A DNA stretch of 64,000 nt from Skeletonema tropicum (lineage: Eukaryota > Bacillariophyta > Thalassiosirophyceae > Thalassiosirales > Thalassiosiraceae), in contig CM074133.1 in assembly GCA_037178625.1 (NCBI GenBank), positions 1,612,001 through 1,676,000 of the forward strand. The letters run 5' to 3'. Positions within the stretch are counted from its first letter, which is position 1; each line of letters begins with the position of its first letter. The translations under genes were made by a program, and so were the position numbers. Positions 1 to 9,841 of the stretch are shown piece by piece. Under the pieces are notes generated by a model. That model searched no databases. It saw only the letters and a program-made list of their open reading frames with translations, and had not been told where the DNA came from.

Positions 1-52
1 TAAAATTCATACCAGTGATACACATTATATTATGTCCGTCAACTTTTAGATC

Positions 53-1195
53 ATGAGGTCTACGCTAAATTTGTACGTGTTGGTGTTTATTACGGTGGCC
101 CTATGCGTAAGGCATCATCAACAACAACATTATGAGCTGGAAAAACTGAGAAGGACCGCAGCTATGACGCCAGGAAATATCAATGTTAATATGGCGGTTG
201 GCGTAAATAATAATGACCTGCCGCCATCGGCAACACAAACCAAAGTCTCCTTCGTCACAAGCTTCTGGGCAAAAGTGAAGGGTGAGGAGGCCCACCCTCA
301 TCGAAGAGAGGTGGAGGCAGCCTTGTTGGCAAATATTCACAACCCGCACTTTGACGAGGTTGTTGTATTTCTCGATAGGGAAGAGAACGCAGAGTCATGT
401 CTTGATTTTCTTCAAGCAATGTCAGATCTCAGTCGTCAAGTATTTAGCATGACCGCAGAAGAATCTAATGCGCTCCTTGCCATCAAAGTAAAATGTGTTG
501 ATGTACATGAAGGGCAACCGTCCTACTATCAAATGTTCAGCCACGCAGTGTCAGATGTGGTCACCGGCGATGTCGTCGTACTTGCTAACGGTGATATGGC
601 TTTCGATTATACCATAGCACTTGCACGGTCCCTGAATCCCGAGGTTCTTCTTGTGTTAGGGACTAGAGGATTTACGAATAACATGACTGCAAATGTAAAG
701 TATGTCTACGATGAGATGATGGGTACAGATTACATTTCAAATTATACCGAACCAGGTATCTGGGAGATTGATCGTTGTGCTCTAACCCGATTTTCATGGG
801 ATACGTGGATCTTTCACAAAAGTAAACTCATGGGTAGGTTAAAAGAGGAGGACTTCAAGCGCCCCATTGGACCTAATGAGTTGGCTGCCTTTAACATGAA
901 CGAAGTCGGAGCCGAGAATGCAGCACTTTGGGCGGTTGAGCAGGCTTATCCGTTTTCATCGTCATACAATGCATGCGAACAAATACATTCCTGGCACTTT
1001 CATCTGACTCCCAAGACACACACGGTTCGAGAAACTCCGTGGTTTTCAGAAGTCAAAAATCGTAAATCTCACATGTATACTCCTCCTGGGTCTGTTCCAA
1101 AACCTTGGGGAGGATTCCAAGGGAGAGCCTCTCACGCTTATGCACGAAAGAAACCTAAGTGTTTTCGTACAAATAGTTGCTTTTCACAAATTTGA
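53..1195 (+). CDS. Putative type II membrane glycosyltransferase-like protein
   Basis: The 380-residue single-exon reading frame starts at an ATG and begins with a short hydrophobic stretch (about residues 5-19, LNLYVLVFITVAL), consistent with a signal anchor and a Golgi or ER luminal catalytic part. The core has alternating beta/alpha character: VSFVTSFWAKV near residue 65, FDEVVVFLD near 99, and GDVVVLANGDMAFD near 170, where the acidic N-G-D-M motif could stand in for the metal-binding DxD of GT-A enzymes. A later segment (WDTWIFHKSKL and the Glu/Asn-rich stretch after it) looks like an acceptor-side motif. I do not recognise a precise family, so substrate and pathway are unknown. Calling it a glycosyltransferase is inference from topology and the DxD-like motif. 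The gene is isolated, with its 5' flank cut off by the window edge. Confidence 0.5.
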   Translation: MRSTLNLYVLVFITVALCVRHHQQQHYELEKLRRTAAMTPGNINVNMAVGVNNNDLPPSATQTKVSFVTSFWAKVKGEEAHPHRREVEAALLANIHNPHFDEVVVFLDREENAESCLDFLQAMSDLSRQVFSMTAEESNALLAIKVKCVDVHEGQPSYYQMFSHAVSDVVTGDVVVLANGDMAFDYTIALARSLNPEVLLVLGTRGFTNNMTANVKYVYDEMMGTDYISNYTEPGIWEIDRCALTRFSWDTWIFHKSKLMGRLKEEDFKRPIGPNELAAFNMNEVGAENAALWAVEQAYPFSSSYNACEQIHSWHFHLTPKTHTVRETPWFSEVKNRKSHMYTPPGSVPKPWGGFQGRASHAYARKKPKCFRTNSCFSQI

Positions 1196-1224
1196 TCATG
1201 TATTGCAATTACTGCTGCATAGAA

Positions 1225-1283
1225 GTTGCCTCTTCGAGGGCCCACCAGACGTACTTTAAAATTTTCGTCACGTATAATTAAGC
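1225..1283 (+). repeat. Dispersed repeat copy A, downstream of the glycosyltransferase-like gene
   Basis: About 59 bp that reappears in the same orientation at 18756-18812, with the core GGGCCCACCAGACGTACTT identical in both copies and decaying similarity on either side (a following ACTT-AAAATTT block and a shared TTAAG end). One copy lies just 3' of a gene and the other just 5' of the FAM151-like gene. It is too short to classify. Confidence 0.6.
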
Positions 1284-1886
1284 TAAGAAGCATTCGAAGA
1301 ACATGACAGTGTTATATTTCTATCTTCTGCAATATATCCCCGTGACAAAATTAGATTGTAGGATTTCTGGGAGTATCATAATACTTCAGCAGCCCTACTC
1401 TAGCCATCACAACTCTTCAAACACGCAAGCCCAGAAAAACAGTTCAGCACTTGCAAGAGGTCACATAACTGCGAGTACTCCATGTTACCGTCTCAGTAAG
1501 TACACATGGTTGTGATCCTACATCCGACATACTTTTAGTTCAAGGGACAACTCCGTACTTTTAGGTATACTGTTCAGTTGAGTTCAGTTTGCATGTCGAA
1601 TTTTAATATCGGGCTAATGGTGGAAAGTAAGGTATCGATAAGACCCTAATGGCCAAGGAATGAAGATTACCACTGCAAGTAAGGTCAAAAACCGTCTAGT
1701 TACTGCGATATTGAGGGTCGTAGGAAGCCATTTTTCACCATGGTCTGGGTCATTTTGATGGTTGATGGCAAGTGAGTAGCGCATGTACATAGGAACTAGT
1801 ACAAATGGAAACGGTACTGGGTTTTTATCGGAAGCCACACTCAATTGACACAACTTCAAGTTGGAGCAAATTGGAGGAGGTTGCTT
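1284..1886. other. Intergenic region with dispersed repeat fragments
   Basis: I see no gene here. Position 1539-1560 carries a CAAGGGACAACTCCGTACTT block that recurs beyond the assembly gap at 2451-2472. Positions 1696-1756 resemble 63526-63588 at the far end of the window (shared CGTAGGRAGCC and TTTTCACCATGGT blocks). The interval looks like remnants of repeated DNA, which may explain the neighbouring assembly gap. Confidence 0.5.
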
Positions 1887-2386
1887 NNNNNNNNNNNNNN
1901 NNNNNNNNNNNNNNNNNNNNNNNNNNNNNNNNNNNNNNNNNNNNNNNNNNNNNNNNNNNNNNNNNNNNNNNNNNNNNNNNNNNNNNNNNNNNNNNNNNNN
2001 NNNNNNNNNNNNNNNNNNNNNNNNNNNNNNNNNNNNNNNNNNNNNNNNNNNNNNNNNNNNNNNNNNNNNNNNNNNNNNNNNNNNNNNNNNNNNNNNNNNN
2101 NNNNNNNNNNNNNNNNNNNNNNNNNNNNNNNNNNNNNNNNNNNNNNNNNNNNNNNNNNNNNNNNNNNNNNNNNNNNNNNNNNNNNNNNNNNNNNNNNNNN
2201 NNNNNNNNNNNNNNNNNNNNNNNNNNNNNNNNNNNNNNNNNNNNNNNNNNNNNNNNNNNNNNNNNNNNNNNNNNNNNNNNNNNNNNNNNNNNNNNNNNNN
2301 NNNNNNNNNNNNNNNNNNNNNNNNNNNNNNNNNNNNNNNNNNNNNNNNNNNNNNNNNNNNNNNNNNNNNNNNNNNNNNNNNNNNNN
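1887..2386. other. Assembly gap of exactly 500 N
   Basis: There are 500 consecutive undetermined bases. The round number suggests a placeholder, so the true length may differ. It is flanked on both sides by copies of a short repeat (1539-1560 and 2451-2472), so collapsed or unassembled repetitive sequence is a likely cause. Confidence 0.99.
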
Positions 2387-2703
2387 TTTCTCTACTGACA
2401 CAGGTGTCTAGGGAGTAGTGAATAAAATAATCTATCTATCTACTTAGTCATTCAAGGGACACCTCCGTACTTGTATTGTACTCCTAAAAATGGGATTTTG
2501 GCCGTTAGCCGTTAGATAGTTGAAGCAGACTGACTCGACCGAGGTTCGGTAAAAACTCGACACTCGATTTTCTCAGATTTGATTTTTTTAAGAAGTAGAT
2601 TTATTTATTACACCTTGTTACCGACGGGAATCAAGCAGCAAGCGTACGATCCGAAGACAACACCCACCCCAGCGCTCCGCTACTTCGCATAAATAGTAAC
2701 ATC
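2387..2703. other. Intergenic, upstream of the transporter gene
   Basis: This holds the second copy of the short repeat (2451-2472) and a small direct repeat GCCGTTA-GCCGTTA near 2502-2514. No gene or clear promoter box is visible. The 5' untranslated region of the following gene must lie in the last part. Confidence 0.4.
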
Positions 2704-4319
2704 ATGTCGTCAAAATTGACTTCAGATGCAGTTACACTAGGAGCCGAGTCTTCTCCGGTAACTGTATCATCCGACGCAACAAAAGAAGAAGCAGCAGCAG
2801 CAACTTCAAACAAAAGTGGATGCTGCGCCGGCTGCAACGATTTCTTCCTCTACGACTCCGGACGAAAGGATGTCCAAGCATTCTACTTCAATCAATTCGG
2901 TCGATCCATTGTTTTCATCAGCTTCATGTTCCTTTCTTTGGGTGTCCTCCAGTTCGCCTACCAAGCGGCCGGATGTCCCCAGAATGAAAATGGATCCTAT
3001 CAAAAATGCGACAACGAGGTATATGGCACGCAACCATCGGAAATTTTTGCCATTGATGGCTTTGATTGGGAGTCTGTCAACTGCTGCATTCATGCCGTAT
3101 GCGGGGGCAGTAGTTGATTTCTCGGATCATCGGTTGACCTTTGGCAAGGTTTGTGCCACTATTCTAGTGCTTATCAACTTTGTCCAAATCTTCCTTTTTG
3201 AGTCGACATGGTTTGCCATGGTCATTGCGCAGTCGTTTGTAGCTGCTTCTACTTTCATGGCAAATTCCATGGTATTGTGGTCTTACGTCAATGCTCCGAC
3301 GGACCACGATTTGCACGGCATTACTTCCAGTGGGCGCCTCTGGGAAACGATTGGTATGCTGAGTTTTTTCGTTGTTGTTGGTGCTGTTCAATTCGTATCA
3401 AATTGGGACTCGATTATCATTGCCAGAATCTCACAGGCGCTTGCGTCTGTTGTTGGTGGAGTTTGTTTGTTCCTCTCGTACAAGAGGTATGAACCAGTAA
3501 AAGCTGTGAAAACTTTGGAGAATGGGAAAAGCCTCTACATTGCTGGCATCTTAGAAATCGGAAAAACAACCGCCTCACTATGGAAAACGGAGCCTAGCGT
3601 ATTTGTATTCCTATTGGCATCCGTCTTCAATGAGGCGGCTATTAGTTCCTTTACAAACTTGGCAATTAGCTATTTGGCAAATCAAATCCAAATGTCATCG
3701 ATGAGTATCATTATATTCATTGTCATCAACTTTGCCACCAATCCACTTGGTGTAATAACTCATCGGTACGTGAACAAGGATCTAATTTCTCTACTTATTG
3801 ACTCAAAGTTTTGTACTCCTAACCTCTGCGTCTCTTCTCTTATCTCTACACAGCTACATCGCTCGAAAGATCGGCCACAAAAAGAATTACTTGCTTTGCG
3901 TTGCATACACCATGATCAGTTCGGTCTTCCTCGTATCTTTTGTCTTTGAACCGAGTGATGCCAATATTGCTTACTTCTTTAGCGTCGTATTTGGGGTTGC
4001 CTACGGATGGTACTACCCTTCTTCTAATGGATATTACGTGTCTCTCCTTCCCAAGGAAAAGGTGGCGGAGCTTTGGGGCTTCAACAGCTTTTGCTCTGTG
4101 AGCATGTCTTGGGCCCCGCCTGCTATATTCATAGCCCTGAATCGAGGCACCGGAAGCCTCAGACTTGGATTGCTTGGTACTACCATCTTTCTGTTCTTGG
4201 GTCTTTGCATTGGGCTCTTCATCCCTGAACGAGTTGTGGCAACAGAGACCGATGAAGAGACAGGGATTGTGGCAAAAGAGACCGATGAAGAGATTGGAGT
4301 GGAAACTGTGGAGTCATAG
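2704..4319 (+). CDS. Atg22/UMF1-like major facilitator transporter, two exons, with an apparent one-base frameshift
   Basis: The protein is a polytopic membrane carrier of the UMF1/Atg22 branch of the major facilitator superfamily, whose members export metabolites such as amino acids from vacuoles. The N-terminus is soluble and Ala/Thr-rich, then GRKDVQAFYFNQFGRSIVF leads into the first membrane span. A late PKEKVAELWGFNSF-type loop matches the family. Exon 1 ends at 3765 and exon 2 starts at 3854, an 88-nt intron with GTACGT donor and CAG acceptor joining ITHR to YIARKIGH. Inside exon 1 the frame changes at the T5 run 3044-3048: upstream sequence reads in one frame to PSEI, and downstream membrane segments (LPLMALIGSLS) continue in the next. 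Ignoring one T gives a continuous 508-residue product. It could be an assembly or sequencing error, a disrupted allele, or true frameshifting. The acidic C-tail contains two similar TDEE(T/I)G units. Confidence 0.7.
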
Positions 4320-4795
4320 GCGAATTCAAATATATCACTGAGGTGTGTGTGTGTACCCGCGTTGTAGAGTGAGAGATGTTGGTAACGAAGTATTCATCTA
4401 AAATCTCTGGATTACGAAGGCAAAGTTAGTAGACAAAGTGTGAAAGTCAGTTGAAAGTCGGCATGGAGTTGACAATAGAGTAGACCTTTAGGAGTAGTAG
4501 TAAAAAGTACATGTTCCGTTAGTGTTACATGCTTTGGTTCTATTGACGGACTTGAGTAAATCCCCCACTTCATACCACCTGTCCTAATCAAAGTAGTGAT
4601 CAGAGCAATGTAGAAGACGTACCCATAAAAGTTTGCACCATCTTCTCATCCCTTCATTCCACTTGTGTCATTATAATAAATCCACTTAGTTCAACCAATA
4701 TTTCTCCCGTCTGCAACCACTTCCATCCGCATTATAATTTTCTCTATCCCCAACCCCATCTTTCCAATTGAGAAATCTCTCCCACTAATAATTAT
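4320..4795. other. Intergenic, convergent gene ends
   Basis: Apart from a short GT-dinucleotide run (near 4343-4353) I see nothing distinctive here. It lies between two genes whose 3' ends face each other. Confidence 0.3.
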
Positions 4796-5050
4796 TTAGC
4801 GGGGAGGGTTCTCCTTATAATAATCCTCCACCTTTTGAATACCAGGGTTTCCCCAAACAACATTGTAAACCAATCCACCAGCTAATCCCACAGCAATTCC
4901 CTGGGAGGCACAAACGACCAACCCACGAAGGGGGGGCATGGCGCCAATACCACCCTGGGGACGACGGGCGACTGGGCCGGGTCCGTAGAGGAGGGGGTTA
5001 CGGTTGACGAGCCTTTCGGCTTGACGGAGTAGGGGGGTTGGTCGTAGCAT
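4796..5050 (-). CDS. Small single-pass mitochondrial-type protein, possibly a cytochrome c oxidase small subunit
   Basis: An 84-residue frame with an ATG start. The N-terminus is Arg-rich with no acidic residues (MLRPTPLLRQAERLVNRNP), like a mitochondrial import signal. One hydrophobic segment follows (about residues 44-65, GLVVCASQGIAVGLAGGLVY), then a short polar tail ending KVEDYYKENPPR. This layout, with one span and a Tyr/Lys-rich tail, recalls the small nuclear subunits of cytochrome oxidase (COX6c/5c group), but similarity is weak and I infer the assignment from size and topology. The alternative is another small inner-membrane subunit. The coding strand is GC-richer than its surroundings, as expected for a highly expressed small gene. 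Confidence 0.55.
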   Translation of the reverse strand: MLRPTPLLRQAERLVNRNPLLYGPGPVARRPQGGIGAMPPLRGLVVCASQGIAVGLAGGLVYNVVWGNPGIQKVEDYYKENPPR

Positions 5051-5608
5051 TGTTTCTGATTGGTGTGTACGATGGGAAAAGAGGAGATATTGATAGAGGT
5101 GAGTATTTATTATTACAAGAAGTTGAAGAATAACAAAACCATCATCGGCAGCTATCGGCAGTTGCGAAAAATAATTTTCCAGCCTTCATTGCTCAAAGAA
5201 GAATAAGCGAATCACTTCAATGGTTGGACAGTCAGTAGATAAAAATCATCTGTGACGGTGCGTTCCGTCAATAGTAAAGGCGAACCACTTCTAACTTCCA
5301 TGCCGGGTTAATAGGGGGGTCAACGGCAGCCATGGTCTCACCTCAACTTTTTTGTGGAGGGAAAAATAAAAGAGATAATAGAGGGTAGATAGAGAATACT
5401 ACGCTGCCTCAAAGTATTCTTTTTACGGTATCATGTCCTTACGTACGGACGTTGGCAATTCGAAAAAATTAGCAAAATGACCATGTCGAAACCCTCCTCA
5501 CTATGACCCCATGCTACTCCATGAACTACGCGCTCAGCTTAGGATAAACAGCTACAGAACACTTTCTTAAGCATATCTTGGCATTCATATATCTTTTTCA
5601 GTCCAAAC
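5051..5608. other. Divergent intergenic region
   Basis: This lies between the start codons of two divergently transcribed genes and must contain both promoters. I see no GGAATTAGTA motif, tRNA or repeat in it. Confidence 0.3.
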
Positions 5609-7693
5609 ATGAACATATCTGCGCGTTCTTTCGGTCATTTCGCAGCTGCTACAATCCTCTTGGCTGTGTTCACATCTTCGGTTGCGGCCAAGATAGCATC
5701 ATCATCACCATCACTAGGGCCCATAGAAACGATGTTTATAGCAGAAGATGAAGAGCTAATTAATGAAGAAGATCTGGTGCACATTCCACTACGATCTCGG
5801 GAATCAGTTCTACGAGAGCGCAACTTACTGCATTTACTCCATGAAGAAATGGACGAGGATGTCGATGCAACCTTTGCGAGATGGGCTCGGAGTTATACCC
5901 ACGAAAGTAACAGCAACAACAATTCATTATTGCGGAATACCAATGACGACCATGAAGTAGACATTTTCAACAACGACAATCACAACAACAACATCAATGG
6001 CAACAATCGACGACAACTTCAAGAAATATCCGGAGACGGCACACACTTCATCGACGCATGGGTAGGCACACCAGCACAGAAACGCGTACTCGCCGTATCC
6101 AGTGGTGCCGACTTCACCGCCTTCCCCTGTCAGGGATGTGCCGAATGTGGTCAAGTCATTGCACCCTACGAACAAGCCAAATCGAACTCCTTCAACACCA
6201 TGCCCTGTGGACGTTGTGTCGGAGGACAGCGTGAAGATGTTTGTGATCGGAATCGTGAAAAGTGTATTGCACGGGGGTACAACTTGGTGGACAAGTCGGC
6301 ATGGACTGCATATGAAGCACGTGATTATATCTATGTGGGTGGTGCCGATGCAGAGATGGAACGACTGGGAATACAAGAGGCTGATGGGACGGATGTTCCA
6401 AAACGATTTGGCTTTCCGTTGGTGTTTGCTTGTCAAACTGAGGCGTTGGGATGGTATTCCTCACAGGTGAGAGATGGCATCATGGGATTTTCGACGGCAA
6501 GGACGTCGTTTGTGAATCAAATGGTGTTTCAAGATAAGTTGAAATATCCTCGGTTTTGTATGTGCTTTGAAAATCGAATGAGGAATGGAATGGATATGCG
6601 TGGAGCTGGTGTGGTGACGTTGGGGGGATATAATCCCAAAATATTGGATGCGCCGTTAGTGTTTGTGCAAAATATAGCCAAACAAGGCGAGACCAGGTAC
6701 AAGATTCATGTTCGGAACATCTATTTTCGTCAGGGTGGTGGACAGAGTATCGTTCAAGAGCGAGATGGTCAGTCGGTAGTGAAATTGAACTTTGATGAGG
6801 ATTTATTCAACGCCAAGAATGGTGGGACGATACTTGATTCAGGTGTCCCATTATTGATTTTTGATGAAAGCATACAGGACACGTTTATGACTGAATGGAA
6901 GAAACTGGTTGGACAACAATTTAGCTTTGGGAAGATGGTATTGACGGAAGAGGAGGTCGAGTCATTGCCCACGATTATTATTCAGATTGCCGCACACGAG
7001 GGAATTGACAAGTCATTCAATCCACGAACAGTCCCAAACATGGCTGGCGATCGAGATCCCAAGAATCCATTTGATGGATTGCTTGCTATACCGAGTTCTC
7101 ACTATATGGAGTATAATCCTAGCACCAATACGTATCGAGCGAAGATCTCTCTTGATAGCAAGTTGGGCTCATTCTTGGGGATCAACGCCATGCAGGGACA
7201 TGCATTCTTTTACGACTTGGCCAAGGATCGCATTGGCTTTGCAGAGTCATACAATTGCAGGCCCAAAATGAGTCCTGCTGGCGACGTTGACGACGACATG
7301 TTTGAGATGCCGTCGATTCACATTGAAACAACTGCACATGTAATTGACGATGGGCCTTTTGGTATGATCCCATTTGCCGGAGGACCTACCGACCCACGAG
7401 ATGATTTGCCAAAAGACGGTGGAATGGGACCGATAGATGATGATGGTGTATACCACGGTACATGCACCACAGCAACTTGCATCTCATTTGTTACAGTTGG
7501 ATACTGCATAGTAATTGCTGCGCTTGCGGTCGCCTACAAAAAGTATCGTCCGAAAGATCGATCAAAACACTTTGACAAGGAAAAGACTGGAGATGATGTA
7601 TATGATGATTATGATGGTGGTGGAGAGAGCGAAGTTTTGAATCCATCGTTTGAGCAGCATGTCAGGTATAGCAACGTGCGAGGATTTGCGTAG
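5609..7693 (+). CDS. Membrane-anchored pepsin-like (A1) aspartic protease homologue with a degenerate first active site
   Basis: The 694-residue protein has a signal peptide (residues 1-27, ending SSVAA), a low-complexity Asn-rich propeptide-like stretch (100-134), an A1-fold body and one C-terminal membrane span (about 622-643) followed by an acidic cytoplasmic tail. The first lobe starts FIDAWVGTPAQ near 148, and the position of the catalytic DTGS motif reads V163-S-S-G-A, so the first aspartate is missing. Cysteine pairs after it (FPCQGCAEC) match plant and protist A1 proteins. The second-lobe motif ILDSGVPL keeps Asp410, although DSG is followed by Val rather than Thr. GIMGFSTARTSF near 290 is the conserved A1 loop. 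A single catalytic Asp predicts a non-proteolytic pseudoenzyme or a strongly altered mechanism. The fold is well supported and the activity loss is inference. Confidence 0.8.
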   Translation: MNISARSFGHFAAATILLAVFTSSVAAKIASSSPSLGPIETMFIAEDEELINEEDLVHIPLRSRESVLRERNLLHLLHEEMDEDVDATFARWARSYTHESNSNNNSLLRNTNDDHEVDIFNNDNHNNNINGNNRRQLQEISGDGTHFIDAWVGTPAQKRVLAVSSGADFTAFPCQGCAECGQVIAPYEQAKSNSFNTMPCGRCVGGQREDVCDRNREKCIARGYNLVDKSAWTAYEARDYIYVGGADAEMERLGIQEADGTDVPKRFGFPLVFACQTEALGWYSSQVRDGIMGFSTARTSFVNQMVFQDKLKYPRFCMCFENRMRNGMDMRGAGVVTLGGYNPKILDAPLVFVQNIAKQGETRYKIHVRNIYFRQGGGQSIVQERDGQSVVKLNFDEDLFNAKNGGTILDSGVPLLIFDESIQDTFMTEWKKLVGQQFSFGKMVLTEEEVESLPTIIIQIAAHEGIDKSFNPRTVPNMAGDRDPKNPFDGLLAIPSSHYMEYNPSTNTYRAKISLDSKLGSFLGINAMQGHAFFYDLAKDRIGFAESYNCRPKMSPAGDVDDDMFEMPSIHIETTAHVIDDGPFGMIPFAGGPTDPRDDLPKDGGMGPIDDDGVYHGTCTTATCISFVTVGYCIVIAALAVAYKKYRPKDRSKHFDKEKTGDDVYDDYDGGGESEVLNPSFEQHVRYSNVRGFA

Positions 7694-7974
7694 GTTGAGG
7701 TGGGTCATGTAGCAGTAATGTAGGATGAGAACTTATTTTGAATAGTGCAGTGTCTAGCTGAAGGAGATGTCAATCCATTAGATATCTGGTCATTTGTTCC
7801 CGCAGATCCCTGTGCTACGCAGGCCGTTCGTCCCAGGCAAGCTAACAGAGTAACCTCTACACTGTACAAGTCATCCGCATTAAGCATCCTCACACCCTCT
7901 TAGAGTGGGTCTTTCTACTGTCTCCCGCATTTTTAGTTGTTCCCGAAATAGTCTACTGGATTGAAATCAGCAGT

Positions 7975-9795
7975 ATGGACGGAGAGCTAGAGAAGAGAAG
8001 CTTTTCACCGAGAGACGACCTAACCACGGACAGAAACCTAACTTCTCTCAAAAGTCGAGAGTTTCCACCATCCAAAGAATTGATGGAAGCTGGCTGTAGT
8101 CCTGAAGGGAGTCTTTACGCCCAATTAGACAAGCTTGAGCAAAGCTTGGACTCGGAGATTAACGAGCTTCAAGGATTCTTGAATCAAGCAACACACGAAT
8201 CATCGAATGATCTCGGACAGGATGAGAATGTCCTCGACAACGATACCTCCTGCGAAAGTAATCTATTCTCCAAAACAGAAGCTAGCTGTAACGAGACTTG
8301 TATTTTGAAAAGCAGTTCGAGAAGAGAATGCAATGGGGAAATAGCCTTTAGAGAGGCATTTTACAGATGTGGAAATCATAGCTTTCACGGGGAGGTGGCG
8401 TTGGACCTACAGCATGCTTTTGATACAAATTTTGAGGACATTCCAGTAATCCTATCGATGATTCAACAACAACAAAATGAGTTTGTACCGCTTCCTTGTG
8501 ATTCAGAAAATGATTCGCATGAAACTAATAGCTTTATCGGACCGCTTAATGAGCTTGAAACGGCTCAGAATTTCCTCATTTCAGAAGTGTCGTCTGAGTC
8601 TGAGGGAGTATCAGTAGAGAAGCTTGACCCAACTTGGCAGGTCTATTACGAGCTTGTCGGCGATACTTCTAATCTCTTCCGAGACATCACTTTTGCTTGC
8701 AGCAGAACATATTGCAAAGGGGCAGCTTTTGTCTCACTTTACTTCGAAGGTGTGCTCTACGCTGCACTGCAGCATGCTGCAGATGATTTGGGTCTACTGG
8801 ATCTGGATCTTTTAGGTTATTTCACAGGAGGTAAGGAAGGAGTAACTCTAGCAATGTACAATGACACGACATGGATGAAACTATCCGCCTGGAAAAGGGC
8901 TCAAAGAAGAGAACCACTGCTGTCTTTACCAACTAATTCCATCTCGCCGAAGTTCGAACGTATACACGATCATAAGCTTGAAGATTTGGTAAGCGATGGC
9001 TATGTGCAAAGCTATTACATCCTCAAGCCTACAGAGAACCATTGCAAAGAACGGGACGTAATGTTTCGCTTTGGATCTTGGTTCTACAGTGGCACTGTGG
9101 ATTTACCAGCAATAAAAAGTCTGCAAGATATACCAAACGTGATTAGAGAAATGAGGCTGGCTCAGCACAAGTTGAAATTCGTGGGCAATGTTTCATCTTT
9201 GTCAGCATCTAACAAATTCGTCAAACCGATGCAATACTCGACACTGATATCCAAACGCATGGAAGAAGAAGCTGTCAGCTGTGAAGATTACCTGCATGAG
9301 ATAATGACTCAAGCCGACCTTGGTGAAGAAGGCAAACACTGGCTCGAGGATGATGCAACTACGTGCTTCTTTGAGTTTGCCTGCGACAGTGATGCGTCAT
9401 CTCCGACGTCAGAAGCTCTCGAAGCAATTGAACTTGTATGCAGCAAAGTATACAATGCAAGTGGTGTAATCACTATCTCAATACACCATCAAGGAGCATG
9501 TTACTTGCAACTGGAAGAAATGTCAGGAGAATTCCCATTGCTTGATAGTAAATTTCCGGATTTATCGAAAAAGAGAGGTGGACGTCAGCTCAAGACTTAT
9601 CCTCGCGGCCGTGAGGGATGGCCTGAATTGAGGGGTGTATCTATTTGGCAGTCAACATTGAACATTGATGTTCCAAGTGTTCCATCTGATGGAGTCAACC
9701 TGTCTGCCAACGGAACAAAAATGTCGAAACTGAAACATCGTAAACAGTCATTGCGCTCCCTACTTCCAGTGCGAAGGAAAAACAGATTACTGTAG
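7975..9795 (+). CDS. Hypothetical protein with an internally duplicated two-part architecture
   Basis: A 606-residue single-exon frame that I cannot assign to a known family. The N-terminal 100 residues are polar and probably disordered. The rest appears to be two copies of a two-part unit. Part A: RCGNHSFHGEVALDLQ...EDIPVILSMIQQQQ (about 123-165) matches RFGSWFYSGTVDLPA...QDIPNVIREMRLAQ (about 363-400). Part B: ITFACSRTYCKGAAFVSLYF (about 237-256) matches IELVCSKVYNASGVITISIH (about 482-501). Each B part is followed by a Leu-rich stretch and a conserved Trp. There is no signal peptide, membrane segment or catalytic motif. The C-terminus is basic (KLKHRKQSLRSLLPVRRKNR), which could be a nuclear localisation signal. 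Function unknown. Confidence 0.75.
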   Translation: MDGELEKRSFSPRDDLTTDRNLTSLKSREFPPSKELMEAGCSPEGSLYAQLDKLEQSLDSEINELQGFLNQATHESSNDLGQDENVLDNDTSCESNLFSKTEASCNETCILKSSSRRECNGEIAFREAFYRCGNHSFHGEVALDLQHAFDTNFEDIPVILSMIQQQQNEFVPLPCDSENDSHETNSFIGPLNELETAQNFLISEVSSESEGVSVEKLDPTWQVYYELVGDTSNLFRDITFACSRTYCKGAAFVSLYFEGVLYAALQHAADDLGLLDLDLLGYFTGGKEGVTLAMYNDTTWMKLSAWKRAQRREPLLSLPTNSISPKFERIHDHKLEDLVSDGYVQSYYILKPTENHCKERDVMFRFGSWFYSGTVDLPAIKSLQDIPNVIREMRLAQHKLKFVGNVSSLSASNKFVKPMQYSTLISKRMEEEAVSCEDYLHEIMTQADLGEEGKHWLEDDATTCFFEFACDSDASSPTSEALEAIELVCSKVYNASGVITISIHHQGACYLQLEEMSGEFPLLDSKFPDLSKKRGGRQLKTYPRGREGWPELRGVSIWQSTLNIDVPSVPSDGVNLSANGTKMSKLKHRKQSLRSLLPVRRKNRLL

Positions 9796-9841
9796 CAACT
9801 CTTTTCGTTTCTTACGCTACCTACTAGCTGCAAATGCACTG

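Noticed and set aside
1805..2418. Open frames made mostly of X residues
   Set aside because: They run through the 500-N assembly gap and have no evidence.
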